From: Geoanaerobacter sp964528055
GTDB lineage: Bacteria; Desulfobacterota; Desulfuromonadia; Geobacterales; DSM-12255
DNA length: 64,000 bases
Reading direction: 5' to 3'
Assembly (NCBI GenBank): GCA_964528055.1
Contig: CAZGQM010000010.1
Span: 62,001 to 126,000, forward strand
The notes under the pieces are model-generated. The model saw nothing but the letters and a program-made list of their open reading frames with translations. It was not told the origin of the DNA and ran no database searches. The first letter of the stretch is position 1; each line of letters begins with the position of its first letter. This document shows, one piece after another, positions 16,181 to 25,273 of this stretch. The position numbers and the translations under genes were made by a program.

Positions 16181-17379
16181 ATCAGAAGTTCCTTGTATAC
16201 CCTCGACAGTTCAGCATATGCCGCAGAGGGATCATACCGGCGCACCGCCTCTCTTCTACCGGCTGCACCGAGAATCGCAATTTTCCCAGGATCGTTCAGG
16301 AGGCCGTCTATGGCCGCGACCAGTGCCGGCACATCCCCCGGAGGGACAAGCAGAGCGCTTTCGCCATGCGTGACCACGGTACTGATCCCTTGTATGTCGG
16401 TTCCGATAACCGCTATCCCACTGGCAAGATACACAGGGAGTTTGCCGGGAACATTCTCGCCATAGAGTCGTAACGCAAAACCTATGTCGCAGATCTTAAG
16501 ATACTGGGGAAGTCTGTCGAACGGCTCGTCATCGACAAAGATGATCCGGTCGGCTATCCCCATCTCCTCAGCCTTTGCGCGGTAATGGGGGAGCGGCCTG
16601 CCGAAGAGCACCAACGTGAGATCACCTCGCCTGTGGGAGAGCTCACTGAAGGCATTCAGGAGAAAATCGACCCCCTGATACTCCTCCATGCCACCGGAGT
16701 AGACAAGGAGTTTCTCACCGGCCGGCCGGAGTCGACGCTCAAGCTCACGGTCCACCTGATCGTCCGACAGGTAGAAACTCTCCAGTTCAGGGACATCCTC
16801 CACCATGGCGACCTTGTTCGATGTATGCCCTGCCGCGACAAATGCGTCTCGCCGGAGCATTGATTGGCCAACAATCCGGTCTGCACGGCGCTCTACCCAA
16901 CGCTCGAAGAGCGACAACGGCTTCACCAGCCATGAATCGGCAGCAAGCGCCCCGGTTGCGATCAACTCCGGCACAAAGGTCCCGTGGGCATTGTATATCA
17001 CCCGGGCACCGGTGAACAGCCTGACCATAAGACCGATGAAGGCACCTTCGTGAAGGTGGCAGTCAATGAGCCTGATCTGCTCTTCCTTTACGACGCGGAT
17101 GGCGACCCCAAGGAGGAGAAGGTCGTAGAACAGCTTGGCCAGACTGGCCCCGCTCCGTTTGATCGTGACAGGGAGCGGCAAAGTACGATGGATACGAAAC
17201 GGGAAATCACCATCAGCCCCCTGGTAAAAGGTGATGAGATGCAGGTCGAACTCCTCGGACATGGCTTCTGCAAGACGCCTGATCCGTAAGGGGGTACCGC
17301 GGTCGATATAGAAGGGGCAAGGGGCTATGACCGCCACCTTCTCTTTTGCCGTTTGCTTTAATGAGGGATCAGGCGCCAC
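16177..17379 (-). CDS. Family 4 (GT-B) glycosyltransferase
   Basis: 400 residues from a GTG at 17379 placed 6 bases behind GGGAGAGG. Another in-frame GTG at 17421 would overlap the upstream gene by 41 bases. The N-terminal domain binds acceptor (DRGTPLRIRRLAEAM). The C-terminal donor domain has LLVYSGGMEEYQGVDFLL, then KLPVYLASGIAVIGTDIQGI and HGESALLVPPGD, the usual GT4 end signature. It is soluble or membrane-peripheral and adds a sugar to a lipid-linked glycan. The sugar donor is unknown. It sits in a tight operon between a GtrB-like transferase and an epimerase. Confidence 0.88.
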   Translation of the reverse strand: MAPDPSLKQTAKEKVAVIAPCPFYIDRGTPLRIRRLAEAMSEEFDLHLITFYQGADGDFPFRIHRTLPLPVTIKRSGASLAKLFYDLLLLGVAIRVVKEEQIRLIDCHLHEGAFIGLMVRLFTGARVIYNAHGTFVPELIATGALAADSWLVKPLSLFERWVERRADRIVGQSMLRRDAFVAAGHTSNKVAMVEDVPELESFYLSDDQVDRELERRLRPAGEKLLVYSGGMEEYQGVDFLLNAFSELSHRRGDLTLVLFGRPLPHYRAKAEEMGIADRIIFVDDEPFDRLPQYLKICDIGFALRLYGENVPGKLPVYLASGIAVIGTDIQGISTVVTHGESALLVPPGDVPALVAAIDGLLNDPGKIAILGAAGRREAVRRYDPSAAYAELSRVYKELLI

Positions 17380-17380
17380 C

Positions 17381-18340
17381 TCAAACCTCTCCCTGCAGAT
17401 TTTCGAGGTTGAGGCGCTCACGGACTACATAAATAGGTTTCCCCTGTGCCTCGTAGTAGGTACGGGCATTGAGCTCCCCAAGCAGGCCGAGGGTGATGAA
17501 CTGCACCCCCATGAAGAGCAGGAAGGCGGTCAGGATGAGGAGCGGATTCCGGTTCATGCTGGTGTTCTCGAAAAGCTTCATGTACACGGTGAGAAATCCG
17601 GTGACAGAACCTGCAAACAGGGAGTATATCCCCCACTTGCCGAAAAGCTGGATCGGCTTTGTGGAGTAGGTAAGAAGGAACATCACGGTCATCAGGTCAA
17701 GCACCACCCTCATGGTTCTCGATATGCCGTACTTGCTGGTACCGTGCAGTCTCGGGTGATGGCGGACAGGCATCTCCCCCACCCGTGCGCCCACCTGGGA
17801 GGCAAGCGCCGGAACAAACCGGTGCATCTCGCCGTAGAGGTTTATCCCGTCGAGAACCTCTCGGCGGTAGGCCTTGAGCGTACAGCCGTAGTCGTGGAGA
17901 TGCACCCCGGTCATCCTGGATATCAGCCCATTGGCCAGGACAGACGGGAGTCGACGGCTCAGGGTATCCTGGCGGTTCTTACGCCAGCCGGAAACCACGT
18001 CATACCCCTCGTCTATCTTTGCCAGAAGGAGCGGGATATCGGCCGGATCGTTCTGAAGATCACCGTCCATGGGGACCACCACACGTCCCGAGGCTGCATT
18101 GAACCCGGCCGCCATGGCAGCGGTCTGCCCGAAGTTGCGCCGGAAGCGGATCACCTTGCAGGCCGGATCCCGGAGGGCTATCCCCTTCATTACGTCGAAT
18201 GAGCCGTCGATGGAACCATCGTCAATCAGGATCAGCTCCCATGCGATGGAATTCCCTGAGAGAGCAGCTGCTATCCGCTCATGGAGGATCGGAAGGTTTT
18301 CAACCTCGTTGTATATGGGGACGACTATGCTTAGATCCAT
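17381..18340 (-). CDS. Family 2 glycosyltransferase, GtrB/ArnC-like
   Basis: 319 residues. The N-terminal GT-A domain starts SIVVPIYNEVENL with LIDDGSIDGS near residue 39 and the metal-binding D-G-D at 92-94 (PMDGDLQNDPADI). The C-terminal 90 residues hold two membrane helices (about 230-255 and 262-290). This is the pattern of polyprenyl-phosphate glycosyltransferases such as GtrB, ArnC and dolichol-phosphate-mannose synthase-like enzymes, which make an undecaprenyl-phosphate sugar on the cytoplasmic side. Such a product is what the multipass membrane protein at 13308-15032 would use as donor (inference). Confidence 0.88.
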   Translation of the reverse strand: MDLSIVVPIYNEVENLPILHERIAAALSGNSIAWELILIDDGSIDGSFDVMKGIALRDPACKVIRFRRNFGQTAAMAAGFNAASGRVVVPMDGDLQNDPADIPLLLAKIDEGYDVVSGWRKNRQDTLSRRLPSVLANGLISRMTGVHLHDYGCTLKAYRREVLDGINLYGEMHRFVPALASQVGARVGEMPVRHHPRLHGTSKYGISRTMRVVLDLMTVMFLLTYSTKPIQLFGKWGIYSLFAGSVTGFLTVYMKLFENTSMNRNPLLILTAFLLFMGVQFITLGLLGELNARTYYEAQGKPIYVVRERLNLENLQGEV

Positions 18341-18389
18341 TGAGAGGCCGTACTATGTACAACATGAAATGTGATACGAGGATTCAACT

Positions 18390-19370
18390 TCATACCTCCA
18401 CCCTTCGCAACGTCACCTTCGAGGCTGTAGTGCCGTTATTGCGGAAACGGGGGGTGATGATCCCCAAGATCATCCCAGCGCCATATGCCAGATGCAGGGT
18501 CGGCAGCAGCAACGGCAACAGAAAGAGCAGAGAAGGGGATCTGCGGGATACTGCCTCCCAGACGGCAGTCAGGGTAACAGCACCTGCATAGCATAAAAGG
18601 GGGAGGGTGTAAACAGGCTTATGGAGAAGAGGAACGAGAAGGAGGTAGATAAGGAAAATCGCCGGGATCAGGCTCATGGGGCTCAGCCGTCGGCTGATGA
18701 GGGTCTGCTCAGCCCGTCCGCGACCATAGGTGAAGAGCTGACGGGCAAACGCAGCATACGAGCTTCGCTGGCTCCGCTCTACCGCAAGACCAGGGTCATG
18801 GATGAGCAGACCTCCCTCCTGCCGTAATCGATCCATCAGTTCATTCTCTTCGTTCGGGTAGAGCCTCTCATCCAGGCCACCGCTGGCAAGGAAAAGAGCC
18901 CGCCTGAAGCTCAGATTGCAGAGAATCAGTTCGTGGTCGCCGGTTATTCTGGCACTACCGTTTTTGCGATAACGATTGCGAACCATGCCTCCCCCGATGA
19001 ATGAAGCAAGTGCTGCACCGAAAGCCTGCTGCATTCGCGTATCCGTCAGCGGGGTTAGGGAAGGGCCTCCGACAGCCGCTACATGAGCATCGGCAAAGTG
19101 TGCCGCTGCCCTCTGAAGGAGGTCGGGCCCAACGAGTGAATCGTCATCCAGAAAGTAGAGGAACTTACCGGAGGCAGCCTCTGCTGCACGATTTCGCTGG
19201 CTGCTCGGCCTGGTCCCCTCGGCAACGATTATTTCATAGCGATCTCTTGGATAGTCGAGCCTTGTGAGGGGCTCCAGCGCTCGGACACTCCCCCCCGGCT
19301 TGACCGGGATGATTATGGTCCAGTCGCAGTCATTCATATCCCAATTTCCGATTTTTGATGCAGATTTCAT
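18390..19370 (-). CDS. Family 2 glycosyltransferase with C-terminal membrane helices
   Basis: 326 residues from ATG 19370. An ATG at 19337 (M-N-D-C-D-W) is equally possible, and a TTG lies at 19379. GT-A fold: TIIIPVKPGG start, then FLYFLDDDSLVGPD (the DxD-like D-D-D) and GGLDERLYPNEENEL (acceptor-side acidic residues). Three to four hydrophobic helices make up the last 100 residues. It is likely membrane-anchored and acts first in this five-gene run (two GT2, GT4, epimerase, membrane transferase). Donor and acceptor are unknown. Confidence 0.82.
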   Translation of the reverse strand: MKSASKIGNWDMNDCDWTIIIPVKPGGSVRALEPLTRLDYPRDRYEIIVAEGTRPSSQRNRAAEAASGKFLYFLDDDSLVGPDLLQRAAAHFADAHVAAVGGPSLTPLTDTRMQQAFGAALASFIGGGMVRNRYRKNGSARITGDHELILCNLSFRRALFLASGGLDERLYPNEENELMDRLRQEGGLLIHDPGLAVERSQRSSYAAFARQLFTYGRGRAEQTLISRRLSPMSLIPAIFLIYLLLVPLLHKPVYTLPLLCYAGAVTLTAVWEAVSRRSPSLLFLLPLLLPTLHLAYGAGMILGIITPRFRNNGTTASKVTLRRVEV

Positions 19371-19393
19371 TATTCTCAACCGTTACATGGCAT

Positions 19394-19416
19394 AAAAAAA
19401 CCGGGGATCTCCCGGA
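19394..19416 (-). terminator. Rho-independent terminator behind the beta-barrel gene
   Basis: Minus strand: stem CCGGG-AGATC-CCCGG followed by seven T. It lies between the outer-membrane protein gene and the glycosyltransferase run, so the two are separate transcripts unless read through. Confidence 0.78.
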
Positions 19417-19453
19417 ATTCGGCCAGCGACATGCTCTTATCTTCAGAGAGCCC

Positions 19454-21697
19454 TCAGAACTGCTTCTTTATATTCGCAGAGAATTTGCTCTCCAGGCGAT
19501 TGTCAGCATCACCTTTTCGTTTACCATACCCATATTCGAGGCTGGCCTGCAATTTTGGTGAGTTAAGCCCGATAATGGAAGTCCCGAACCATTCGGTCAC
19601 ATTGCCGGGATCAAGGAGCGAATAACGGCTTGTCGCACCTATGTAGAGGTTTTTGTACGGAAAGTAGCTGGCAAGGAGGGTAACGCGCCGGATCGTAGAG
19701 TAGGTCCCTGTATACCCCCACCCATTTCCCCCCTTAAGATAACTCCCCTCTTCCGTAAACTCCAGGAGCTTCCCGCCTCCAAACTTGTTGCGATCGATGT
19801 GATACTGGACACGCTGAAGGAGTTCTCCTGAGGATGAGCGATAATTTCCGGAATCTATCTGTGTATAGTTGCCGCGCATCGACATCTCCAGGTTTTTCTT
19901 CACTGCATAGCTGGCGTTTGCACTGGCATAGAGTTCGGAACTGGTTGCTGCACCAGTCATTCTCGTCACATGTCTAAGGTCGCTGCTTATCTTATAGTCC
20001 ATCAGGTTATAGTCAATCGTCTGGCCAAAGGTAATAATGGTGTCCATATCCCCGGGTGAAGGACTCAAGATATCGACAGTTACAGTTGCAGCGGTACGAA
20101 GACGCCCGGTGGGATTCCAGGCAATTTTAGCCTTGCTCAAGGAGCGGAAGTAACTATTTTCCAGTGAAGAGCGCTCTGTTATATCCAGAGGTTTCCCGGA
20201 TGAATCGGTCACTTTGTCTATTGTCGTGTTCCCTGAGGAATAGGTCAGGTTCTCTTCCACCTCTACGCGCAGCCTTTCTGTCAGACGCCATGCAACCTGG
20301 CCTGTCAGATAGTTTTCAAGCCTGTTCGTCACTGCTGCGTTCTGCTTTTCTTCAGTCAGATATTTGAAATCATACGCGGCAAATAGGGAGACGTTATCCG
20401 AATACCGGCGTGTGCTGGCTGTCTCAATTCGGGCTGTATAGTTCGATCTGCTCTCGCCGGTATAGCGGGTTTGATCGAATGTAAATGACGGAGCAAGGGT
20501 AAAAGGGGAACGCTTGAAGGTCTGCGCTCGAAAGGAGGTCGATAGATTACTTATCGAAGTAGCGGTTCGCAATGAAGGATTGAAATCCTGCTGGTCGCGT
20601 GTCTGTGCCGAGAAATCCCATGAGGTATCTGTACCGAATGTCCCACTGACATAGAGAGGAATATCCGTACTGTTGGATATGATCCTGGTATCCCCATACC
20701 CGGAAACAACCCGTTCCAATCGGTTGAAACTGCGCGCCGACCACTCCTGACGTGTTGCAATACCGAACAGTGAAAGGCGATAACTCTCCTTCGGCACTAT
20801 GTTTGACATCTGGTCCGAATATTTGACAAACTCCCCATCCGCGGATAACTTGATCCAGTTTGTCAGATCAACCCATTCACGGGTCTGCGTGTTGTCTACG
20901 GTCCCAATCTGGTAGCGGTCTTCTCGCCAGCTGCTGTCAGACGACCCTCCCGCGCGATTGTTTGAGCTGCCGATATAATCTTTGGAGTCAATAAACCCGT
21001 ATTGGAACCAGACCCGCGAAGCTTTCAGTGCAAGAGAGAAATTGCGGTTGCGCAGATGCTGGGGTGTAATCGATTTGAGGTCTTCAACAGTATCTTCCCG
21101 GTACTCGATTACGGTAAAGGGGAGTTCTTTCATGAAGGCATATTTAGGCGCGATATAGCGACTGGAGCCGAGTTTCAACTGGCCGCCCGTAACGGTACGG
21201 GTTCCGCCGAGAATAGAAGAGGGCATGCCGGAAGGGAGAATTTCTCCACCTGTCACCGGATATTCGAGGCTCTTGGTGGTCATCCCTTCACTGAGAAACA
21301 TCATGCGGCTCTTGTCCATGCTAAACAGTTTCAGGCTGACAGGGACATTTCTCGGTTCATACGTAAAATCACCGCTGTATAACAGATGGCCTGACTGCAC
21401 AGCTGACGAATTGCCCGAGTAGTCGACCGATCCCCACTCATAGCCGACTGCATATGCATAGGCGGCCACCCCGCCACCCAGCCTTCCGCCGCTCCCATAG
21501 AGCAAGGAGTAGCGCTGGTACAGTGAATCCTTGGTCCGTTTCTCTCCATTGATTGTGGTGTCAAGGCTGGCATACCCAAATTCTGCATCTCCCCATAGTC
21601 TAGCTTCAGCTGCATTTGGCAACAGAAGAGACCCTGCCATAACGGAGAGAAGGAGTGCCTTGAGTAGAAGATGTGGTGGGTGCAACCCGTGAGTCAT
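19454..21697 (-). CDS. Large outer-membrane beta-barrel protein
   Basis: 747 residues with a signal peptide (cleavage near AEARLWG). The mature protein is almost entirely alternating polar/hydrophobic strands with aromatic girdles (GSVDYSGNSSAVQSGHLLYSGDFTYEP, further strands to the end) and terminates NIKKQF, a C-terminal phenylalanine as BAM substrates have. Strand count is compatible with a barrel of over 20 strands. It resembles outer-membrane proteins found beside exopolysaccharide and PEP-CTERM-type loci, so a role in glycan secretion or surface display is plausible (inference). No enzyme motif is seen. Confidence 0.75.
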   Translation of the reverse strand: MTHGLHPPHLLLKALLLSVMAGSLLLPNAAEARLWGDAEFGYASLDTTINGEKRTKDSLYQRYSLLYGSGGRLGGGVAAYAYAVGYEWGSVDYSGNSSAVQSGHLLYSGDFTYEPRNVPVSLKLFSMDKSRMMFLSEGMTTKSLEYPVTGGEILPSGMPSSILGGTRTVTGGQLKLGSSRYIAPKYAFMKELPFTVIEYREDTVEDLKSITPQHLRNRNFSLALKASRVWFQYGFIDSKDYIGSSNNRAGGSSDSSWREDRYQIGTVDNTQTREWVDLTNWIKLSADGEFVKYSDQMSNIVPKESYRLSLFGIATRQEWSARSFNRLERVVSGYGDTRIISNSTDIPLYVSGTFGTDTSWDFSAQTRDQQDFNPSLRTATSISNLSTSFRAQTFKRSPFTLAPSFTFDQTRYTGESRSNYTARIETASTRRYSDNVSLFAAYDFKYLTEEKQNAAVTNRLENYLTGQVAWRLTERLRVEVEENLTYSSGNTTIDKVTDSSGKPLDITERSSLENSYFRSLSKAKIAWNPTGRLRTAATVTVDILSPSPGDMDTIITFGQTIDYNLMDYKISSDLRHVTRMTGAATSSELYASANASYAVKKNLEMSMRGNYTQIDSGNYRSSSGELLQRVQYHIDRNKFGGGKLLEFTEEGSYLKGGNGWGYTGTYSTIRRVTLLASYFPYKNLYIGATSRYSLLDPGNVTEWFGTSIIGLNSPKLQASLEYGYGKRKGDADNRLESKFSANIKKQF

Positions 21698-21782
21698 CTG
21701 ATGTTCACCAGGATCGATTCGTTATAAAAATGGATAATCAGCAGCTGCCTGATCGCCGAACTACCAGCATCGATCATTAAAA

Positions 21783-21798
21783 TGCACCTAACGTGCCA
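21783..21798 (-). promoter_or_regulatory. Possible sigma-54 promoter of the beta-barrel gene
   Basis: TGGCAC-N5-GTGCA, one mismatch to the -12 element (TTGCA), 86 bases upstream of ATG 21697. The rest of 21698-22011 shows no gene or clear structure. Confidence 0.4.
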
Positions 21799-22011
21799 TG
21801 TGTGACAATTTTCTGACACGAGATCAAGCGGCTAACCTATTGGAATGGGTTACAAATAAACACAACACCATCTCATTAAATACCACTTACCGTTAAAGCG
21901 CGAAATAGCCGGAATCTGTCCGTGTATTAACTTACATAGCATAATCAGGAGGCGTAATAGTAGCGGTTAACGTTGGCAAGGTCAAGAAGTAGTTGACAGG
22001 GGAGATGATGC

Positions 22012-22042
22012 AAAAAAAGGGGGAGCGGTCATCCGCTCCCCC
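22012..22042 (-). terminator. Strong terminator behind the OmcE-like gene
   Basis: Perfect 10-base stem GGGGGAGCGG / CCGCTCCCCC with loop ATGA, followed by seven T on the minus strand. Confidence 0.92.
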
Positions 22043-22066
22043 TGAAACAGCTTGCTTTACAGCAGA

Positions 22067-22756
22067 TTACTTAGCGTGGCAATCGAGGCAAAGAGCACTG
22101 AGGTTGTTTTCTTTACGGAGGAAGTGCCCGCTTGTGCCTGGCTCATGAACCTTGTGGCAGCTTGCGCACTCCATCAGGTCTGCACCTGGTCCGAAGAATA
22201 CGCCCTGGCCGTTGTAGCCGAGAGCAGTATTAACGGCTGATTTTGCCTTGAGGCCGGCATCAATACCCTGTGCCGTATCGTAGCTGAAACCTACCGGGTG
22301 ATCGTTGGTCAGGCTGTTTCCGCCTGTTCCGCCAACGCCTGTGCCGCCGCCGATGTTGGCATAGCCAGCAGGGCTGAGGTTAATTGCATTACCAACAACA
22401 GTCTTGAGGTTCTTGATGTCGCCGAGGCCGGTGACGCCGTCATGGCAGCTCATGCAGAAGAGGGATACGCTGTCTGCAGAAAATGCTGCGCCCTGTGCTG
22501 CAGGAGAAAGGGTCGGGCTCTGGTAGAAGCTCCAGCCAGCTGCAGTCGGGTTGTTACGGTTCCAGAGAGGCACGTTTCTGGTCGGGTTGTGAGGGGTGTG
22601 GCAGTATACGCAGATCTCGGTCGGACCCGTGGGGGTGTAAACGCCTCTGATAGATGCGTTTGTTGTGCCGAGGTCATGCTTGGAACCTACGATTGTTGCC
22701 TGCGCTGCTGCTGCAAAGGCGATTACTGCTGCTACGGTGAGTACGATCTTTTTCAT
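22067..22756 (-). CDS. omcE: OmcE-like tetraheme c-type cytochrome
   Basis: 229 residues with a signal peptide (cleavage near AQAT). Four CxxCH heme sites: CVYCH (followed by TPHNP), CMSCH, CASCH (followed by KVHEP), CLDCH at the end. Five other histidines in the mature chain can serve as distal ligands. Size, four hemes, a glycine-rich middle loop and the neighbourhood (ppcA, ResB/CcsA, NHL lipoprotein) match Geobacter OmcE, whose subunits polymerise into extracellular heme-chain filaments. Symbol given on resemblance and gene order, not on alignment. It is last in the cluster and has its own sigma-54 promoter and a strong terminator. ATG follows AAGGAAGGA. Confidence 0.7.
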   Translation of the reverse strand: MKKIVLTVAAVIAFAAAAQATIVGSKHDLGTTNASIRGVYTPTGPTEICVYCHTPHNPTRNVPLWNRNNPTAAGWSFYQSPTLSPAAQGAAFSADSVSLFCMSCHDGVTGLGDIKNLKTVVGNAINLSPAGYANIGGGTGVGGTGGNSLTNDHPVGFSYDTAQGIDAGLKAKSAVNTALGYNGQGVFFGPGADLMECASCHKVHEPGTSGHFLRKENNLSALCLDCHAK

Positions 22757-22819
22757 GATATTCCTTCCTTTCCTTGTAATTCTGCGATTACCGCAGTTAA
22801 TAAAATATGATTTGTACTT

Positions 22820-22835
22820 AGCAAGCTATGTGCCA
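22820..22835 (-). promoter_or_regulatory. Sigma-54 promoter of the OmcE-like gene
   Basis: TGGCAC (22835-22830), 5-base spacer, TTGCT (22824-22820): a full match to the -24/-12 consensus. The expected start is near 22808, about 52 bases before the ATG. A partner enhancer-binding site was not identified. Confidence 0.8.
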
Positions 22836-22944
22836 CAATCATAAACATCTTAATATCTGCGATGTTTCGGGCAGTTACAGCATCTGCCCCGGCCTGACAG
22901 AAAGGAATAAGGGCTATTTAACTACTTTTGCCGTCAATTGACCG

Positions 22945-24036
22945 CTATTTCACCTTTGCACTGCCAGGCGGCGACTGGGACACGACAGGGTTCTCCCGGA
23001 GCCATTTCTCGTTCATATACTGAAATATCTGGATTCTTTTATTCATATTGTCCACTACATAGATCGTGTCATTCTGATCGATAAAGATCCCCTGCAGACC
23101 GAGAAAACCGCCAGGGGTAATGGGTTCTCCGGCCCCTTGAGCCTTGGTTCCGCCAACAATGAGCAACGACTCTCCCTGGCTGTTAAATATGGTAATCTTG
23201 TTCAGCTTGCCGTCGGTAACATAGATATGCCCTTCGGAGTCCACTGCCGCAGCCTTGATGATACTTAAATCACCAATCCCATCCCCGCGGTTTCCGAATT
23301 TGGAGATAAACTTGCCGTCCAGCGAAAAGCGCTGAATCCTGGCGTTTTGCGCATCACAGACCACAAGAGTGTCCTTGTCTATAACTACCGAGGTCGGGAA
23401 ACTGAGGTAGCCATCTGCGTTGCCGGGGCCTCCGAAGGAGCTGATCAGCTTGCCGGTCAGATCAAAGGTATAAATTTTATGCTCCTTAAGGTCAGGGAGA
23501 TAGATCAGCTTTCTCTGTTTGTCGATGGCGAAAAAACCTATTGACTTCACCTCATTTGAGAGGTCCAGCACCTTGATCAGTTTTTCCTCTTTATTAAAGA
23601 TGGAGATCTTCTTGGTCGTCGTATCACCTGCATAGAGGTTCCCCTCCATATCAAGGGCCAAGCCGGTAGGTCGCGTAAAAAAGCCCGGTTCGAGCCCCTC
23701 TCCCCCCAGCATATGCATGTCACGTTTCTTCAGATCAATTACGACCACCCCTCCCAACCGGTGATCGCTTGTGTAAATCCTGCCGTCTCCATCCGAGGCA
23801 GTAAAAATCGGATGGCCAAATGTGAGCTCCTTTTCTTCTCCCAGAAGCGCACTGACAAAACCAGCATTAACTAGATCCTGTTTGCCGGCATAGATGGAAA
23901 TCCATTCTACGCGGGGGGTATCTGGCAGGGGGGGCCAGAAAAACCGTTCCTTGGTTTTGGCTGTACCCGCGGCACAGCCACCGCAGAGCACCAGACAGAA
24001 AATTGCAGGCAGTATCTTCTTGATCATGTTCATCAT
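22945..24036 (-). CDS. NHL-repeat beta-propeller lipoprotein of the cytochrome cluster
   Basis: 363 residues from the ATG at 24036, 6 bases behind AAGAGGAG. The reading frame extends 21 bases further but without a ribosome site. Lipobox L-C-G-G-C gives a lipidated N-terminal Cys. The mature part carries six NHL-like blades (DMEGNLYAGDTTTKKISIF, DKDTLVVCDAQNARIQRF, DSEGHIYVTDGKLNKITIF, DQNDTIYVVDNMNKRIQIF and others). No heme sites. Such propellers stand next to filament cytochrome genes in Geobacter and may help assembly or anchoring at the outer membrane (inference). Cotranscribed with the octaheme gene 87 bases upstream. Confidence 0.85.
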   Translation of the reverse strand: MMNMIKKILPAIFCLVLCGGCAAGTAKTKERFFWPPLPDTPRVEWISIYAGKQDLVNAGFVSALLGEEKELTFGHPIFTASDGDGRIYTSDHRLGGVVVIDLKKRDMHMLGGEGLEPGFFTRPTGLALDMEGNLYAGDTTTKKISIFNKEEKLIKVLDLSNEVKSIGFFAIDKQRKLIYLPDLKEHKIYTFDLTGKLISSFGGPGNADGYLSFPTSVVIDKDTLVVCDAQNARIQRFSLDGKFISKFGNRGDGIGDLSIIKAAAVDSEGHIYVTDGKLNKITIFNSQGESLLIVGGTKAQGAGEPITPGGFLGLQGIFIDQNDTIYVVDNMNKRIQIFQYMNEKWLRENPVVSQSPPGSAKVK

Positions 24037-24123
24037 AGTTGACTCCTCTTTAGGCATGCATTGTATCCCATAACTCAGGCACTGTTTCAGTTGGGCAGGG
24101 TAACCCTTATCAGATACATCTTG

Positions 24124-25110
24124 TTATTTGACGTGACATGACTGGCAGAGCTTCATCCGTTCCGGTGCATTACTGACAAAATAATTGCGCACCATGCCGC
24201 CATGGGGGTTGTGACAAGAGACACATGCCAGCTCTTTCCCCTTGCGCTTATCGGAGATGTCTTTGACCCCGCTTACCGGATGCCCTTTCCCTCCGGAACC
24301 TTTCACCACATGCGCTGTTTTGCTGATATTTTCGTGACAGGAGAGACAGACCTCATTTATCGGCCTGCGCATAAATGCCGGGAAATCGCTACCATGGGAA
24401 TCATGACAGATTTCGCACATCCCACCGGCCACAGGGCCGTGCTGAAACGTGAATTTCTTTATATCGTCCGCCTTGTCAGCATGGCAGTCATAACAGAGCG
24501 CCGTATCACGCCGGATTACGCCAAATCGCGGAGAAGCACTTTTCGTGTGACAGTACGCACAGGTAAAGTTTACAACCGGTTCATGGGGATATTTTACCTG
24601 AGAAAGCTTTCGGTGACATGCAGCACAGGGGCTGGATGCGGGGGAAGCGGCATTTCCTCCTGCCGGGGCCATGAGATGGCACAATGCACAGATCTTCTCG
24701 TTTTCAGGGGTATGCAGAACCATGGCACTGAACCCAGCCGGTACAAGCGATCGTTCCCCGAGAGGGTTGTAAAAAATCTCTGCGGCAAGAGACTGTACCT
24801 TCTGATTCCCCTTGAAACCCTCAACGAGAATGGTGTTTTTGCCTTTGTCCCAGACCGGCTGGGCAATGAGAATATCCTGAAAGCTTCGAAGGTAGGCAGG
24901 GGAGTTGATCTGAATCATATCGCCATCTATGCCGTTGACAGTGATCTTAACCCCGGTAATGGTGGTCTCGTTGGTTTTGAGGATGATATAATCCGAGCGG
25001 TAGACCCAGCTCTTATCGGCAGGATACAGCAGCTGCATTGCCGCGTTGGCGCGCCCCGGGATCAGCAGAAGAAGCAGAAGCAGTACATGGCATTTCCAGT
25101 AGCGATTCAC
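24124..25110 (-). CDS. Octaheme c-type cytochrome
   Basis: 328 residues starting at GTG 25110 behind AAGGA. The signal peptide ends near ANAA. The N-terminal 110 residues form a beta domain without hemes. Then eight CxxCH sites follow: CALCH, CAACH, CAYCH, CYDCH, CEICH, CLSCH, CVSCH, CQSCH, arranged as doubled-CxxCH units (pairs such as CYDCH / CEICHDSHG). Probably periplasmic or outer-membrane-facing electron carrier between the PpcA pool and an outside acceptor. No single family name is assigned. It sits between CcsA and the NHL lipoprotein. Confidence 0.9.
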   Translation of the reverse strand: MNRYWKCHVLLLLLLLIPGRANAAMQLLYPADKSWVYRSDYIILKTNETTITGVKITVNGIDGDMIQINSPAYLRSFQDILIAQPVWDKGKNTILVEGFKGNQKVQSLAAEIFYNPLGERSLVPAGFSAMVLHTPENEKICALCHLMAPAGGNAASPASSPCAACHRKLSQVKYPHEPVVNFTCAYCHTKSASPRFGVIRRDTALCYDCHADKADDIKKFTFQHGPVAGGMCEICHDSHGSDFPAFMRRPINEVCLSCHENISKTAHVVKGSGGKGHPVSGVKDISDKRKGKELACVSCHNPHGGMVRNYFVSNAPERMKLCQSCHVK

Positions 25111-25233
25111 TTCACTATCCTTCTTAGGAGCATTTACAGCTTCTTATCTGAAGAGAGTGTGACAAGCGGCAGTACAAAGAAATCAGACAATGGGAAAGTG
25201 AATAAAGATTCTAACGGAAACTATCGTAAACAA

Positions 25234-25260
25234 GGGGCGCGGTATGGATAACCGCGCCCC
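25234..25260 (-). terminator. Hairpin behind the resB-ccsA pair
   Basis: 10-base stem GGGGCGCGGT / ACCGCGCCCC with a 7-base loop, 13 bases past the ccsA stop. Only a weak T-run (TTGTTT) follows on the minus strand, so it may reduce rather than stop transcription into the octaheme gene. Confidence 0.65.
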
Positions 25261-25273
25261 ATTTTGTGCAGGC

